This document shows, in pieces, positions 16,439-25,146 of a DNA stretch of 64,000 nt. Source of the stretch: Clostridium beijerinckii (lineage in GTDB: Bacteria; Bacillota; Clostridia; Clostridiales; Clostridiaceae); contig NZ_CP144906.1 of the NCBI RefSeq assembly GCF_036699995.1, forward strand, positions 4,661,001-4,725,000. Reading direction: 5' to 3'. The number at the start of each line of letters is the position of its first letter. Position 1 is the first letter of the stretch. The translations under genes and the position numbers were made by a program. The notes beneath the pieces were generated by a model. It was given only the letters and a program-made list of their open reading frames with translations, was not told the origin of the DNA and did not search any database.

Positions 16439-17761
16439 ATGAAAATTACATTTATGGGAGCTGGAAGTACTGTATTTGCAAGAAATGTCTTAGGTGATTG
16501 TATGTGCACAGAAGCACTACGAGATAGTGAAATTGCACTTTATGATATTGATGAGGAAAGATTAAAGGAAAGTGAAATAATCCTAAATGCAATCAACAAA
16601 AATATAAATAATGGCAGGGCTAATATAAAATGTTTTTTAGGCGTTGAAAATAGAAAGCTAGCACTTAAAGATGCAACTTTTGTGGTTAATGCTATTCAGG
16701 TTGGGGGATATGATCCTTGCACAATCACAGATTTCGAAATTCCTAAAAAATATGGTTTAAAACAAACTATTGCAGATACAATGGGAATTGGTGGAATTAT
16801 GAGAGCTCTAAGAACAATTCCCGTGATGGCTGACTTTGCAAAAGATATGGAAGAAGTATGCCCTGATGCATATTTCTTAAACTATACTAATCCAATGGCC
16901 ATGCTTACAGGTTTTATGCAACGTTTCACTAAAGTAAAAACAATTGGACTTTGTCATAGTGTACAAGTATGTTCAGAACATTTGTTAAAAGATTTAGGCA
17001 TGGAAGATAAACTAGAAGGAAGAAAAGAACTAATTGCTGGTATTAATCATATGGGTTGGTTATTAGAAATATATGATAAAGCAGGCAATGATTTATACCC
17101 TGAGATTAGAAAAAGAGCTGAGCTAAAAAATTCCGGTGAAGAAAAACATAAAGACATGGTTCGTTATGAATACATCAAGCACCTTGGATACTACTGCACT
17201 GAGTCAAGCGAACATAATGCAGAATATAATCCTTTTTTCATTAAATCAAAATATCCAGAACTAATTGATAGATTTAATATACCCCTAGATGAATATCCAA
17301 GAAGATGCATTGAACAAATTGATGGTTGGCAAAAAGAAAAAAATGAAATATTACGTGATGGTAAAGTTACACATGAACGCTCAAAAGAATATGCATCTTA
17401 TATTATGGAGGCAATTGTGACTAATACTCCTTATAAAATTGGTGGTAATGTACTAAATACTGGACTCATTGATAATTTACCAACTGATGCCTGTGTAGAA
17501 GTTCCTTGTATGGTCGACGCTATGGGAATTCATCCAACTCATGTAGGAAAACTTCCAACTCAACTTGCTGCTATGAATATGAGTAATATAAACTCTCAAT
17601 TATTGACAATTGAAGCAGCAGTTACAAAAGATAGACGTAAAATCTATCAAGCTGCCATGATGGATCCACATACAGCTGCTGAATTATCCATTGATGATAT
17701 TATAAAAATGTGTAATGAAATGATTGAAGCTCACGGAGATTATATGAAAGACTTTAACTAA
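16439..17761 (+). CDS. melA: GH4 family alpha-galactosidase (NAD+/Mn2+ dependent)
   Basis: 440 residues, the size of MelA. The N-terminal Rossmann motif is MGAGSTVFARNVLGD. The metal and catalytic part is seen in the diagnostic GLCHSVQ (the cysteine-histidine-serine form of the alpha-galactosidase subgroup of GH4), NYTNPMAM and AGINHMGWLLEI. The family cleaves alpha-galactosides by a redox-assisted mechanism in the cytoplasm. Released galactose would enter the galKET pathway encoded at 35-39 kb. GGAGG lies seven bases before the start. No dedicated transporter is adjacent. Confidence 0.88.
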   Translation: MKITFMGAGSTVFARNVLGDCMCTEALRDSEIALYDIDEERLKESEIILNAINKNINNGRANIKCFLGVENRKLALKDATFVVNAIQVGGYDPCTITDFEIPKKYGLKQTIADTMGIGGIMRALRTIPVMADFAKDMEEVCPDAYFLNYTNPMAMLTGFMQRFTKVKTIGLCHSVQVCSEHLLKDLGMEDKLEGRKELIAGINHMGWLLEIYDKAGNDLYPEIRKRAELKNSGEEKHKDMVRYEYIKHLGYYCTESSEHNAEYNPFFIKSKYPELIDRFNIPLDEYPRRCIEQIDGWQKEKNEILRDGKVTHERSKEYASYIMEAIVTNTPYKIGGNVLNTGLIDNLPTDACVEVPCMVDAMGIHPTHVGKLPTQLAAMNMSNINSQLLTIEAAVTKDRRKIYQAAMMDPHTAAELSIDDIIKMCNEMIEAHGDYMKDFN

Positions 17762-17788
17762 ATCAAATTGTTCACTTCCTTTATATAG

Positions 17789-17823
17789 TTTGTGGCACCT
17801 CTCATGATAAGAGCTGCCACAAA
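17789..17823 (+). terminator. Hairpin following the alpha-galactosidase gene
   Basis: Stem TTTGTGGCA / TGCCACAAA with an inner CTCT/AGAG pairing. There is no strong T-run directly after it, so it may be a weak terminator or an end-stabilising hairpin. Confidence 0.5.
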
Positions 17824-17963
17824 TATCCACTTTATTTTTCAGTTGCAAGAACTTCATTATTTTTTTACCGATTCATCACAAGAATCATTTACTGATGCAT
17901 TTCCTGTAAATGCCTTTATAATTTCGGCCTCTTACATAATATAATATTTCCTAATGGAATTTA

Positions 17964-18791
17964 TTATAATTCTTCTGACAATTTCCCTAATAAACTTGCA
18001 GTAGAATTTAGATTTTCAATTGATTCTGTTATTTTTTCTAATGCTGTTAATTGTTTATCTGATACAGTATCAACATCTGATACTTTTTCATTTATCTTTT
18101 TTATTGCATCTGATATATCTTTTATAACTGTTTCTATTGATCCTATAGATTTATGGGATTCATTGGATAATTTTCTAATTTCCTTTGCAACAACATTAAA
18201 CCCTTTCCCATGTTCTCCTGCTCTTGCCGCCTCAATAGCTGCATTTAATCCCAGAAGATTTGTTTGAGACGATATACCTTTTATAAATCCAACTATCTCA
18301 TCAGTATTAGCTGCCATTTCATTCGCAACATTTGTTTTAACCAGTATTTCTGAATTCATACTTGCTAATTCCTGAAAACTAGCTGAAATATCATTTATTC
18401 CAGTTGATATTTGAGAAACCGATTGAATTAAACTTTCTGTAATATCCATTACTGAATTTTTCTTAGTTAAGCTCTTTCCTATTGCAATTGAACCTATAAC
18501 ACCAGTATCATCTTTAATTGGAATCATATATGATTTAAAAGCCACCCCTAAGAACTCTTTTGGAATCACTTCAATTACTGGTTTTCCTTTCTTCATAGCG
18601 TTTTTCACGAAATCTCCAGCAACATCTCCTTCTTTTATTTTAAAGTCTATTTCCTTACTTCCTTTGTAATATAATACTTTTTCTCTATCAGTTAACATAA
18701 TTTCTATGTCATTATCAAAGAAAGCCTCTATATATTTAATAGAATTATAAATACTATTCAATTCATCATTTCCAAAATTATCTTTTAACAT
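17964..18791 (-). CDS. Soluble methyl-accepting chemotaxis-like protein
   Basis: 275 residues without a membrane segment. Residues 1-115 look like a small sensory domain ([39 protein letters not shown]). The rest is a shortened MCP signalling hairpin with the conserved tip [20 protein letters not shown]. This matches the YfmS-type soluble chemoreceptors of Bacillus that sense internal cues and act through CheA/CheW. The coiled-coil arms are much shorter than in membrane MCPs. It is monocistronic. No che genes are nearby. Confidence 0.8.
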   Translation of the reverse strand: MLKDNFGNDELNSIYNSIKYIEAFFDNDIEIMLTDREKVLYYKGSKEIDFKIKEGDVAGDFVKNAMKKGKPVIEVIPKEFLGVAFKSYMIPIKDDTGVIGSIAIGKSLTKKNSVMDITESLIQSVSQISTGINDISASFQELASMNSEILVKTNVANEMAANTDEIVGFIKGISSQTNLLGLNAAIEAARAGEHGKGFNVVAKEIRKLSNESHKSIGSIETVIKDISDAIKKINEKVSDVDTVSDKQLTALEKITESIENLNSTASLLGKLSEEL

Positions 18792-18999
18792 TTTTTAACT
18801 CCATCCTTACTACTTATAAGCTATTACTATATCTTCGATTAAAATATTAAATACTATTATAATTATATTTGATTTCTTGTTAAAGTTAAATATCAAATGC
18901 ATAAACTTGATCAAATAAGTTAATTGATTTTGCAATAAAAAATTAAATGACTGACAAATATAGGATTTATGTAGTAATATATTATTAGAGGTGATGAAC

Positions 19000-19320
19000 A
19001 TGAAGGTTGCTATATTTAATGGAACTGTTGCTACAACAAATGGTGTTTATAAAATAAGTGATATAGATGTGGAATCTGCAAAAAATCTTTTATATAAGGA
19101 CGGATTCATATCTGCAATAGGACACGAATCAACAGCAGAGGCTATCGCGGATACACTTAATATGGATATTAAAATGAATCGTATAAATTTTAAACAAGAG
19201 GTTGGACAAAAAGCTATAGTTTTTAAATTAAATGTAAGACCTCCAGAGGGATCAGTCTTATCAAGGGATGAAATAGAAAAAATAGGCTATTCATTTAAAT
19301 TAATGGAGCGATTAGAATAA
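19000..19320 (+). CDS. DUF1874 (YddF / AcrIII-1 / Crn2 family) protein
   Basis: 106 residues beginning MKVAIFNGTVATTNGVY, matching the DUF1874 family that includes YddF of the ICEBs1 element and the viral AcrIII-1 ring nucleases. Those degrade cyclic tetra-adenylate and so switch off type III CRISPR signalling. The catalytic-type His42 (SAIGHESTAEA) and Glu83 (RPPEGSVLSRDEIE) are present, so the active site looks intact. ATG 19000 follows AGAGGTG. Earlier GTG/ATG codons overlap the ribosome site. It is a single gene flanked by ordinary chromosomal genes and a decayed palindrome. No cas gene is in the window. Function here is unproven. Confidence 0.8.
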   Translation: MKVAIFNGTVATTNGVYKISDIDVESAKNLLYKDGFISAIGHESTAEAIADTLNMDIKMNRINFKQEVGQKAIVFKLNVRPPEGSVLSRDEIEKIGYSFKLMERLE

Positions 19321-19410
19321 ATAGAAAATTTTCAACTTAGAATTATATTTGAGCTTATTGTACGTATAGATACTCTTACGCTGAAAAGACAAATGGTATT
19401 GCTCAAGATT

Positions 19411-19487
19411 CTAAAAAGCAGGTCTTTCCAATTTAGCTTGTTAAAATAAAATTGAGTATTATGAATTGGATAATATCTGCTTTTTAG
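19411..19487. repeat. Decayed palindromic repeat, subtype B (copy B5)
   Basis: An 11-bp perfect outer stem CTAAAAAGCAG / CTGCTTTTTAG encloses TCCAATT/AATTGGA and the apex TTTAGCTTGTTA. That apex matches the TTTAGCTTGTCA of the better copies. The outer arms seen in full copies are not recognisable here. Confidence 0.5.
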
Positions 19488-19593
19488 TGTTTTCAATTAT
19501 ATTCCAGTAATCCTATAGAATATTACATCTATTCAATATAAAACCTACACTGCATTTCAGTATATAAACTTAAATCTACGTTCTGCTATTTAC

Positions 19594-20616
19594 CTATATA
19601 ACATACTTAATTTCTTTATTTTCAAATAAGTCCTCTATTTCTTTTATAAAGAATTGTTTCATTTCATCTATATTTTCTTTCGGATAAACATACTTTCCAT
19701 ATCCAAATTGACCATATTTGAATTTACGCTCTTCATCACTCATTGGCAATTCACTTTCTGGAAAAACCTGAAGTATTATGTTTTTTGCTGTTGATGTGTA
19801 ACGATGAGATATTATTTCAAATGTCACTGGAGTTTTTAAATCCTTTGGCAGATTTTCACTTAAACTTAGCAATAAATCATGATATTCTTCTTTCCAATTT
19901 GGATAAATGAACACAGGTGCAACTAAAAATCCAATTGGATATCCTGCCTTAGCCGCCTTTATACTAGCTTCTATCCTTAAGTCACGTGAAGCTGTTGCAT
20001 GCTCATACTTATTAATAACTGATGATGTATTAATGCTAAATCTCATTTCAGTATGACCATTATGTTCTAAATCCAATAGTGAATCTATATCATTATACTT
20101 TGTTACAAACCTGAATCTAGCATTTTCATGCTTACCAAAAAATACTATAGCCTTTTCAAGTGAATGAGTATAAGGTTCCACGGGAATTGGATCTGATGTA
20201 GCTGCACCTTCAAATATGGTTATTTCGGGCAACCTTTCATCTATATACTTCTGAGCCTGACTTAAAATCTCATCAATATTTACATGTACCTTTACAAAAG
20301 GTTTATCTCCGAGTTTTGTGTTTAAATAACAATATTCACATTGCCCCATACACCCTGATATTAGTGGTAATTGATAATGGGCCGAAGGCTTACAAGATTG
20401 AAATTTCAGACTCTTCTTTGTTCCAACCACTAAAGTCTTCTTTCCTTCCCTATACTGAGCATAAAAATCTTCTCCTGGAATATGCTGCTTCAATTTATTT
20501 GAAGTAATATTGATAATTTCAACATCCTCTTTATCTTTAAACTTGTTTAAAATATTTTTAGCTGCCTCATAATCTAATGAATCTTTTTCAAATATAACTC
20601 TTTTAGGTATAAACAT
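19594..20616 (-). CDS. splB: Spore photoproduct lyase family radical SAM protein, catalytic Cys replaced
   Basis: 340 residues, full length for SplB. The radical SAM cluster motif is CMGQCEYC (Cys89, Cys93, Cys96), with Tyr95 and Tyr97 after it as in characterised enzymes. SplB repairs the thymine dimer 5-thyminyl-5,6-dihydrothymine during spore germination. The H-donating cysteine normally lies 50 residues after the first cluster cysteine, in a FEAACTSD-like stretch. Here the stretch is FEGAATSD and that position is Ala139. The SplB fold is secure, but standard activity is doubtful. The start has no recognisable ribosome site and lies only eight bases after a terminator T-run. Confidence 0.82.
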   Translation of the reverse strand: MFIPKRVIFEKDSLDYEAAKNILNKFKDKEDVEIINITSNKLKQHIPGEDFYAQYREGKKTLVVGTKKSLKFQSCKPSAHYQLPLISGCMGQCEYCYLNTKLGDKPFVKVHVNIDEILSQAQKYIDERLPEITIFEGAATSDPIPVEPYTHSLEKAIVFFGKHENARFRFVTKYNDIDSLLDLEHNGHTEMRFSINTSSVINKYEHATASRDLRIEASIKAAKAGYPIGFLVAPVFIYPNWKEEYHDLLLSLSENLPKDLKTPVTFEIISHRYTSTAKNIILQVFPESELPMSDEERKFKYGQFGYGKYVYPKENIDEMKQFFIKEIEDLFENKEIKYVI

Positions 20617-20624
20617 ATTTTTTC

Positions 20625-20650
20625 AAAAAACCAGCATATATACGCTGGTT
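20625..20650 (-). terminator. Terminator directly before the splB start
   Basis: Stem AACCAGC / GCTGGTT with an 8-base loop and six T on the minus strand. The run ends eight bases before the splB ATG. It would end the upstream DUF3592-like transcript. Because it abuts the start codon, it could also limit read-through into splB. Confidence 0.75.
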
Positions 20651-20746
20651 CTTTTTCTCCTCTCTTTATATTTATATTGTGTGTTTGTTTATATAAAGCT
20701 AGTATTTGCTAAAAATTATATTATATATACCTAAATTTACTTTTAA

Positions 20747-21265
20747 TTACTTGATATTATTTTGTGTTTTATAATTGTTTATTCTATCCTTAAGCTCGTT
20801 TACATTGGGTTTCCTATCTATTGATATTTCTTGCTTATTATCTAATTTATAAATAACAGGAACTGGCTCCCCTTCTTTTAAGAACTCTAATTCTGCATAA
20901 CGAATAACTGTTGTTACTTCCCCTAAAAATTTACTTCCATTCTGTTCTAAAACATCAAGTTCCAATTTAACTTCTTCCAATTTTCTTGAATACTTCTTCC
21001 CTGTTTCTGTTATCTTTCTAATAAGTCCCACACTTTTAACCCCATTAGTTAGAGCTTTCTTGTATTTTACTTCCCTTGAAATCATTGTTACAATTATTAT
21101 GGCTAAAGGAATAAGTAATGCCAATGTTGGAATCATTAATGGCAATCCAGCACTAATCCCTCTCTCATTTGTTTTAGTTAAAAAATTCTGCATAATAATA
21201 AACAAGCTAAACCCAGTAGCTGCTATAATTAAAATTGCTGATAGATAATTTTTATCTTGTTTCAT
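20747..21265 (-). CDS. Two-helix membrane protein of unknown function (DUF3592-like)
   Basis: 172 residues. Two hydrophobic segments (about 9-27 and 41-62) are followed by a cytoplasmic or external beta-rich part with VIRYAELEFLKEGEPVPVIY. That is the short property-loop seen in DUF3592-type proteins, which are often predicted OB-fold-like membrane-associated domains. I do not recognise a specific function. GGGAG precedes the start. It ends in the terminator at 20625-20650. Confidence 0.65.
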   Translation of the reverse strand: MKQDKNYLSAILIIAATGFSLFIIMQNFLTKTNERGISAGLPLMIPTLALLIPLAIIIVTMISREVKYKKALTNGVKSVGLIRKITETGKKYSRKLEEVKLELDVLEQNGSKFLGEVTTVIRYAELEFLKEGEPVPVIYKLDNKQEISIDRKPNVNELKDRINNYKTQNNIK

Positions 21266-21312
21266 ATTTATTCTCCCTTTTTTATATTTTAATGTAAAAT
21301 TTTAATTCTATA

Positions 21313-21368
21313 GATGGATAATATATAATTTAGACTTCTGTTGAAACATACCGAAATTATAAATATTT
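21313..21368. repeat. Solo end of the dispersed palindrome family
   Basis: Begins TATAGATGGATAATATA and continues to ACATACCGAAATTATAAA. It corresponds to the left outer arm of the complete copy at 24477-24764 and to the stretch at 4222-4275. No right arm is seen. The rest of 21266-22010 has one hairpin (21695-21734) and no gene I can support. Confidence 0.35.
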
Positions 21369-21694
21369 TTCTTATTTTAAGAATTTTAATTTTTTTATTC
21401 AAACAAAGAAATTTAATTCTGTTCCCATTGAGTATTCCTATCTAAATACGACTTCATAGTGACATTGTTAACGTTAAACATTTTGCTTTTATTACTCCTT
21501 TCTACAAAAATAATCTGTAGAATACCTATTTCAAATTCATTATAACATAAATAATAAACTTAATTAATAAATTAAATATGTAATTATACTGTATTTTTAC
21601 CATTGGATACAATTAATCTAAAACTTTTGTATACATTTTCATTTTATAAAATCCTTTTACATAATAAGCATTATTTGTAATAAAAGTTCTATAC

Positions 21695-21734
21695 AAAGAC
21701 CACCGTTCTAAAATAACTTAGGACAGTGGTCTTT
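21695..21734. terminator. Orphan symmetrical hairpin
   Basis: Stem AAAGACCAC / GTGGTCTTT, continued inward by GTTCTAA/TTAGGAC with mismatches. It has A/T runs on both sides. It stands alone in a 745-base spacer between a leftward and a rightward gene, so it terminates nothing obvious. It could mark the end of a small RNA or a lost gene. Confidence 0.5.
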
Positions 21735-22010
21735 AAAATTATATATAAACTTTACTTAAGAATATTTTATATTAATTAAAAGTTTAGTTACTGCTGAAAT
21801 TTAACTGTATTTAACATATTTTCTTTAATCTATCCTTCATTATTTTCATCACTCTTTTCTCTTTATCTTTAAAGATAGATATGAAATTTTACCCCAATTC
21901 CATTTTATAATAGCATCCATATTAGTAAAAAACAACTTTAAATTACTTTAATTGGATGATATAATGTACTTTGTTAACTACTAAACTTAAAATGATAGGG
22001 GTAAAAAATA

Positions 22011-23222
22011 ATGAAGAAAAAAAGAATAATTAGTTTTTTAGTATTGGTGGCGTTACTATTTAGTTTTTTATTTAGTGGATGCTTTGATAGTAATGCAGCA
22101 AAAAATTCAGCTGATATTTACTGTTCACTAATATTTAAATCTGATGCTAAAGATCTTCAAAAGATAGGGGTATCTGACTCTGAGAAGGACAATATAGTAA
22201 AAGAATACGAAGATAAAATTAAGGACCAACTAAGAAAAAATGTTCTTTTGATGCAATATTCAGCTTCAGATGAACAATTAAATTCTATATGCGAAGCATA
22301 TAAAGAAGCACTTTCAAAGATTACCTATGAAACAAAGCAAATTTCTAAATCTGGTGACGAAGCCGAAGTAGAAATTTCAACTACTAATTTTGATATAAAA
22401 AAAATCGATGAACAAACAGCAATGGATGCTTTAGACGAAACTGATAAAATGGAATTTACAAGTAATGAAGAGGAAAATAAAAAATTTGGTGAAATATATT
22501 TAAGCAAGCTTACAGAAGGATTAAAAAATGCAGAAGTGAGCTCTGATAAATCTTCAAATACATTTAAATTTAAAAAAGTTAATAGATATTGGATTGCAGA
22601 TGATCAAACTAATTTCGGGTACAAGTTAGTTGAATTAGCGGTAAATAAAGATAATCTTAATATTGATGAAGAAAGTATCTCACCAAAAGAAAGTGCTGAA
22701 GTTCTTTGGAACTTAGTAATTAAGGAAGATAGTAGCGGCATGGAGAAACTTGGTTACAGCAAAGCTTTTGGCGAAAGAATAATTAAGAATATAAATAAGA
22801 ATGATTTTAAAACTTTTAAGAAAGAATCTGGACAATCTGGTATTTCATTATCAGATGATCAACTTCAAGGAATGATAACTGCTCTAAGAAGTGCTATAAG
22901 TAAAAACTCAGTTAATTTTGAAGAAGTGTCTAAAACAGACAATTCTGCACAAGTTAAAGTATCATCAACATTTATAGATAGAGATCAAATTTCTAAAGAT
23001 GCTGTAAATATTACTACATCTCAGGCACTATCAAATGGTATTAGAGATAAACAAAAACTTACAGAAGCTTACGTTGCAAACCTAATAGATTCAATTAATA
23101 AGGGCCAAATAAGCTCAACAACAGCTGAAAATACATTCAGCTTCACCAAAGTCGGAAATATATGGTTGCCATCAGATACTACTAATTATACTGAAAGCAT
23201 TTCCAAAATGGTTATGAAATAA
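22011..23222 (+). CDS. Lipoprotein with two DUF5105-like repeats
   Basis: 403 residues. A lipoprotein signal (MKKKRIISF, hydrophobic core, FLFSGCF lipobox) is followed by two homologous halves of about 180 residues each. Each half starts with an AADIYCSLIFKSDA- or SAEVLWNLVIKEDS-type helix and ends with NTFKFKKVNRYWIADD or NTFSFTKVGNIWLPSD. This repeat is typical of clostridial DUF5105 lipoproteins of unknown function. It is anchored on the outer face of the membrane. It is monocistronic and ends at a strong terminator. Confidence 0.75.
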   Translation: MKKKRIISFLVLVALLFSFLFSGCFDSNAAKNSADIYCSLIFKSDAKDLQKIGVSDSEKDNIVKEYEDKIKDQLRKNVLLMQYSASDEQLNSICEAYKEALSKITYETKQISKSGDEAEVEISTTNFDIKKIDEQTAMDALDETDKMEFTSNEEENKKFGEIYLSKLTEGLKNAEVSSDKSSNTFKFKKVNRYWIADDQTNFGYKLVELAVNKDNLNIDEESISPKESAEVLWNLVIKEDSSGMEKLGYSKAFGERIIKNINKNDFKTFKKESGQSGISLSDDQLQGMITALRSAISKNSVNFEEVSKTDNSAQVKVSSTFIDRDQISKDAVNITTSQALSNGIRDKQKLTEAYVANLIDSINKGQISSTTAENTFSFTKVGNIWLPSDTTNYTESISKMVMK

Positions 23223-23253
23223 TTAGAAATATCATAAAAAGCCTTAACAAACT

Positions 23254-23305
23254 TAAGCGATTCAGAATAGGATTTCACCTCTATTCTGAATCGCTTATTT
23301 TTTTC
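23254..23305. terminator. Strong bidirectional terminator
   Basis: A perfect 17-bp stem, TAAGCGATTCAGAATAG and its complement, with a 10-base loop and a run of seven T on the plus strand. It lies between the convergent lipoprotein and nspC genes. Confidence 0.88.
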
Positions 23306-23307
23306 TG

Positions 23308-24447
23308 CTATAATCTAGCTTTAAAATCTTCATATCCAAATTCTTTTATTACTTCAACACCTTTTTCTTCACTATATTTTACAATTGCAGGAAGATTAAC
23401 TCCATTAAATGTATTATTTTTAACCATTGAGTAAATAGCCATATCACAAAATACAAGTTTATCGCCTGGCTTTAAAGGTTCTTTAAATGAATAATCTCCT
23501 ATAATATCACCTGCAAGGCAAGTAGGACCACCAAATCTATAAGTAAATTCGAATTCATTTGGCTTTCCAGCACCTATTATATTAGGTCTATATGGCATTG
23601 CAAGTACGTCTGGCATATGACATTCCGCTGAAGTATCTAGTATAGCTATATCCATTCCATTTTTCATAGTATCTAATACTGTTGATACAAGGAATCCTGT
23701 ATTTAAAGCAATAGCTTCACCTGGCTCAAGATATACCTGTACTCCATATTTATCTTTTATAAACTTAATAGATCTTATTAGTGTTTCTATATCATAATCT
23801 TCTCTAGTAATATGATGACCACCACCAAAGTTAATCCACTTCATTTTCTTGATGTACTTTCCGAATTTTTCATCCACTACTTTTATTGTACGTTCAAGGG
23901 TATCTGAATTCTGTTCACACATTGTATGAAAATGCAATCCATCTATACCTTCAAGATCTTCTTCTTCAAAGTTAGCCAAAGTAACTCCCATTCTTGAATT
24001 TTCAAAACATGGATTATATATATCTGTTTCTATCTCTGAATACTCAGGGTTAATACGAATAGCACATTCGATTTTCTTTCCTTTAAAGTTTTTTACTTTA
24101 TCCTTATATTTTCTCCATTGACTAAATGAATTAAATACTATATGATCGCTATATTTCATTATCTCATCAAATTCATCTTCTCTATATGCAGGAGAATAAA
24201 TATGTACTTCTTTCCCCATCTCTTCATATCCAAGTCTAGCTTCATGAAGAGAACTTGAAGTAACTCCTTTTAGATATCTTCCAATTAATGGGAAAGTTGA
24301 GTACATAGAGAATGCTTTAGTTGCCAGAATAATATTGGCACCTGTTTCCTTTTGAACATAATCTAAAGTCTCCAAATTCTTCTTAAGAAGTCTCTCATCA
24401 ACCAAATAACATGGTGATGGCAATTTGCTTAAATCTATATCTTTCAT
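23308..24447 (-). CDS. nspC: Carboxynorspermidine/carboxyspermidine decarboxylase
   Basis: 379 residues, an alanine-racemase-fold PLP decarboxylase. PLP lysine is in ILATKAFSMYS (about 43), with GLHFHTMCEQ, the phosphate-site NFGGGHH and the substrate residues of LDTSAECHMPDVL. The enzyme decarboxylates carboxyspermidine (or carboxynorspermidine) to the polyamine. It belongs with the saccharopine-dehydrogenase-like gene at 25147-26349, from which it is separated by two palindromic repeats. Those 700 bases may break the original operon. Confidence 0.9.
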   Translation of the reverse strand: MKDIDLSKLPSPCYLVDERLLKKNLETLDYVQKETGANIILATKAFSMYSTFPLIGRYLKGVTSSSLHEARLGYEEMGKEVHIYSPAYREDEFDEIMKYSDHIVFNSFSQWRKYKDKVKNFKGKKIECAIRINPEYSEIETDIYNPCFENSRMGVTLANFEEEDLEGIDGLHFHTMCEQNSDTLERTIKVVDEKFGKYIKKMKWINFGGGHHITREDYDIETLIRSIKFIKDKYGVQVYLEPGEAIALNTGFLVSTVLDTMKNGMDIAILDTSAECHMPDVLAMPYRPNIIGAGKPNEFEFTYRFGGPTCLAGDIIGDYSFKEPLKPGDKLVFCDMAIYSMVKNNTFNGVNLPAIVKYSEEKGVEVIKEFGYEDFKARL

Positions 24448-24476
24448 TAAATCACCAAACCTTTTTAATTATGTTT

Positions 24477-24764
24477 TATAGATAACCAACATAATAACCA
24501 CACTTTAACTTATAACTTACCGAAATAAGTAACATACTTTTATTCCAGTTTCTAAGGAATTTGATAGGTGATTCTAAGACCAAAAGTTGTGCCCAAAATG
24601 CTAGCTTCAAAGACAAGCTCTGAACTAGCATATTTGGAACAACTTCTAATCTAAGAATCACAACCATAAGAATTCCTTATGAAACATTCCATAAAAGTAT
24701 GTCACTCATTTCTAGTTAAGATATATTTAAAATTATAAATATATTTCATAGTAGGTTATCTATA
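24477..24764. repeat. Long palindromic repeat, subtype A (copy A1)
   Basis: A 288-bp element bounded by perfect 11-bp terminal inverted repeats, TATAGATAACC and GGTTATCTATA. The core (24522-24714) is a near-continuous hairpin with arms GTGATTCTAAGA/TCTAAGAATCAC. The apex pairs AGTTGTGCCCAAAATGCTAG with the CTAGCATATTTGGAACAACT side. The fragmentary reading frames inside are by-products of the palindrome. It resembles a miniature inverted-repeat element. No transposase is seen in the window. Confidence 0.85.
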
Positions 24765-24921
24765 TAAATGACAAACCATAAGTCGTGACAATAATCTCTT
24801 AAAAATTTTACTAATATATATCCATTATTTTATAATTTTATCTCTAGAAACTTTTCACTTAGTATTACTTTTTCATCAAGTGGAATTCACATGAATTTTC
24901 TAAACTTATATGTATATATAT

Positions 24922-25113
24922 TAGAAATAGAATACATTTTTGTGGAACAGGCATTTGAAAATGAGCTGCTTAAGGTACTTAATGCCAGGTTGTTCCATTA
25001 TCTGCTTGTCACAATGAATATTGGGAACATGCAGGAATGGGTACAACCTGGCATTTAGAAACTTACAGCAAAATTTTCATTAGTCCTGTGGAACACAAAT
25101 GTATTTTATTTCG
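24922..25113. repeat. Long palindromic repeat, subtype B (copy B2)
   Basis: Runs from TAGAAATAGAATACATTTTTG to its complement-like end. It is an imperfect hairpin of about 190 bp whose sequence follows copy B1 (reverse orientation) almost throughout. Apex (25002-25034): CTGCTTGTCA, then CAAT-GAA-TATTG, then GGGAACATGCAG. The loop helix differs from B1 by a paired change (CACT/AGTG to CAAT/ATTG). Confidence 0.82.
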
Positions 25114-25146
25114 TTAGGTCACCACACGGGATAGTTCATATATTTC

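Noticed and set aside
24476..24667. 63-codon minus-strand frame resembling those at 42669 and 56904
   Set aside because: All three lie inside palindromic repeat copies. The shared peptide similarity follows from repeat DNA, and no ribosome site is present.
12905..25113. CRISPR array
   Set aside because: The recurring units are long palindromes, widely spaced and in both orientations. There are no regular short repeats with unique spacers and no cas genes.
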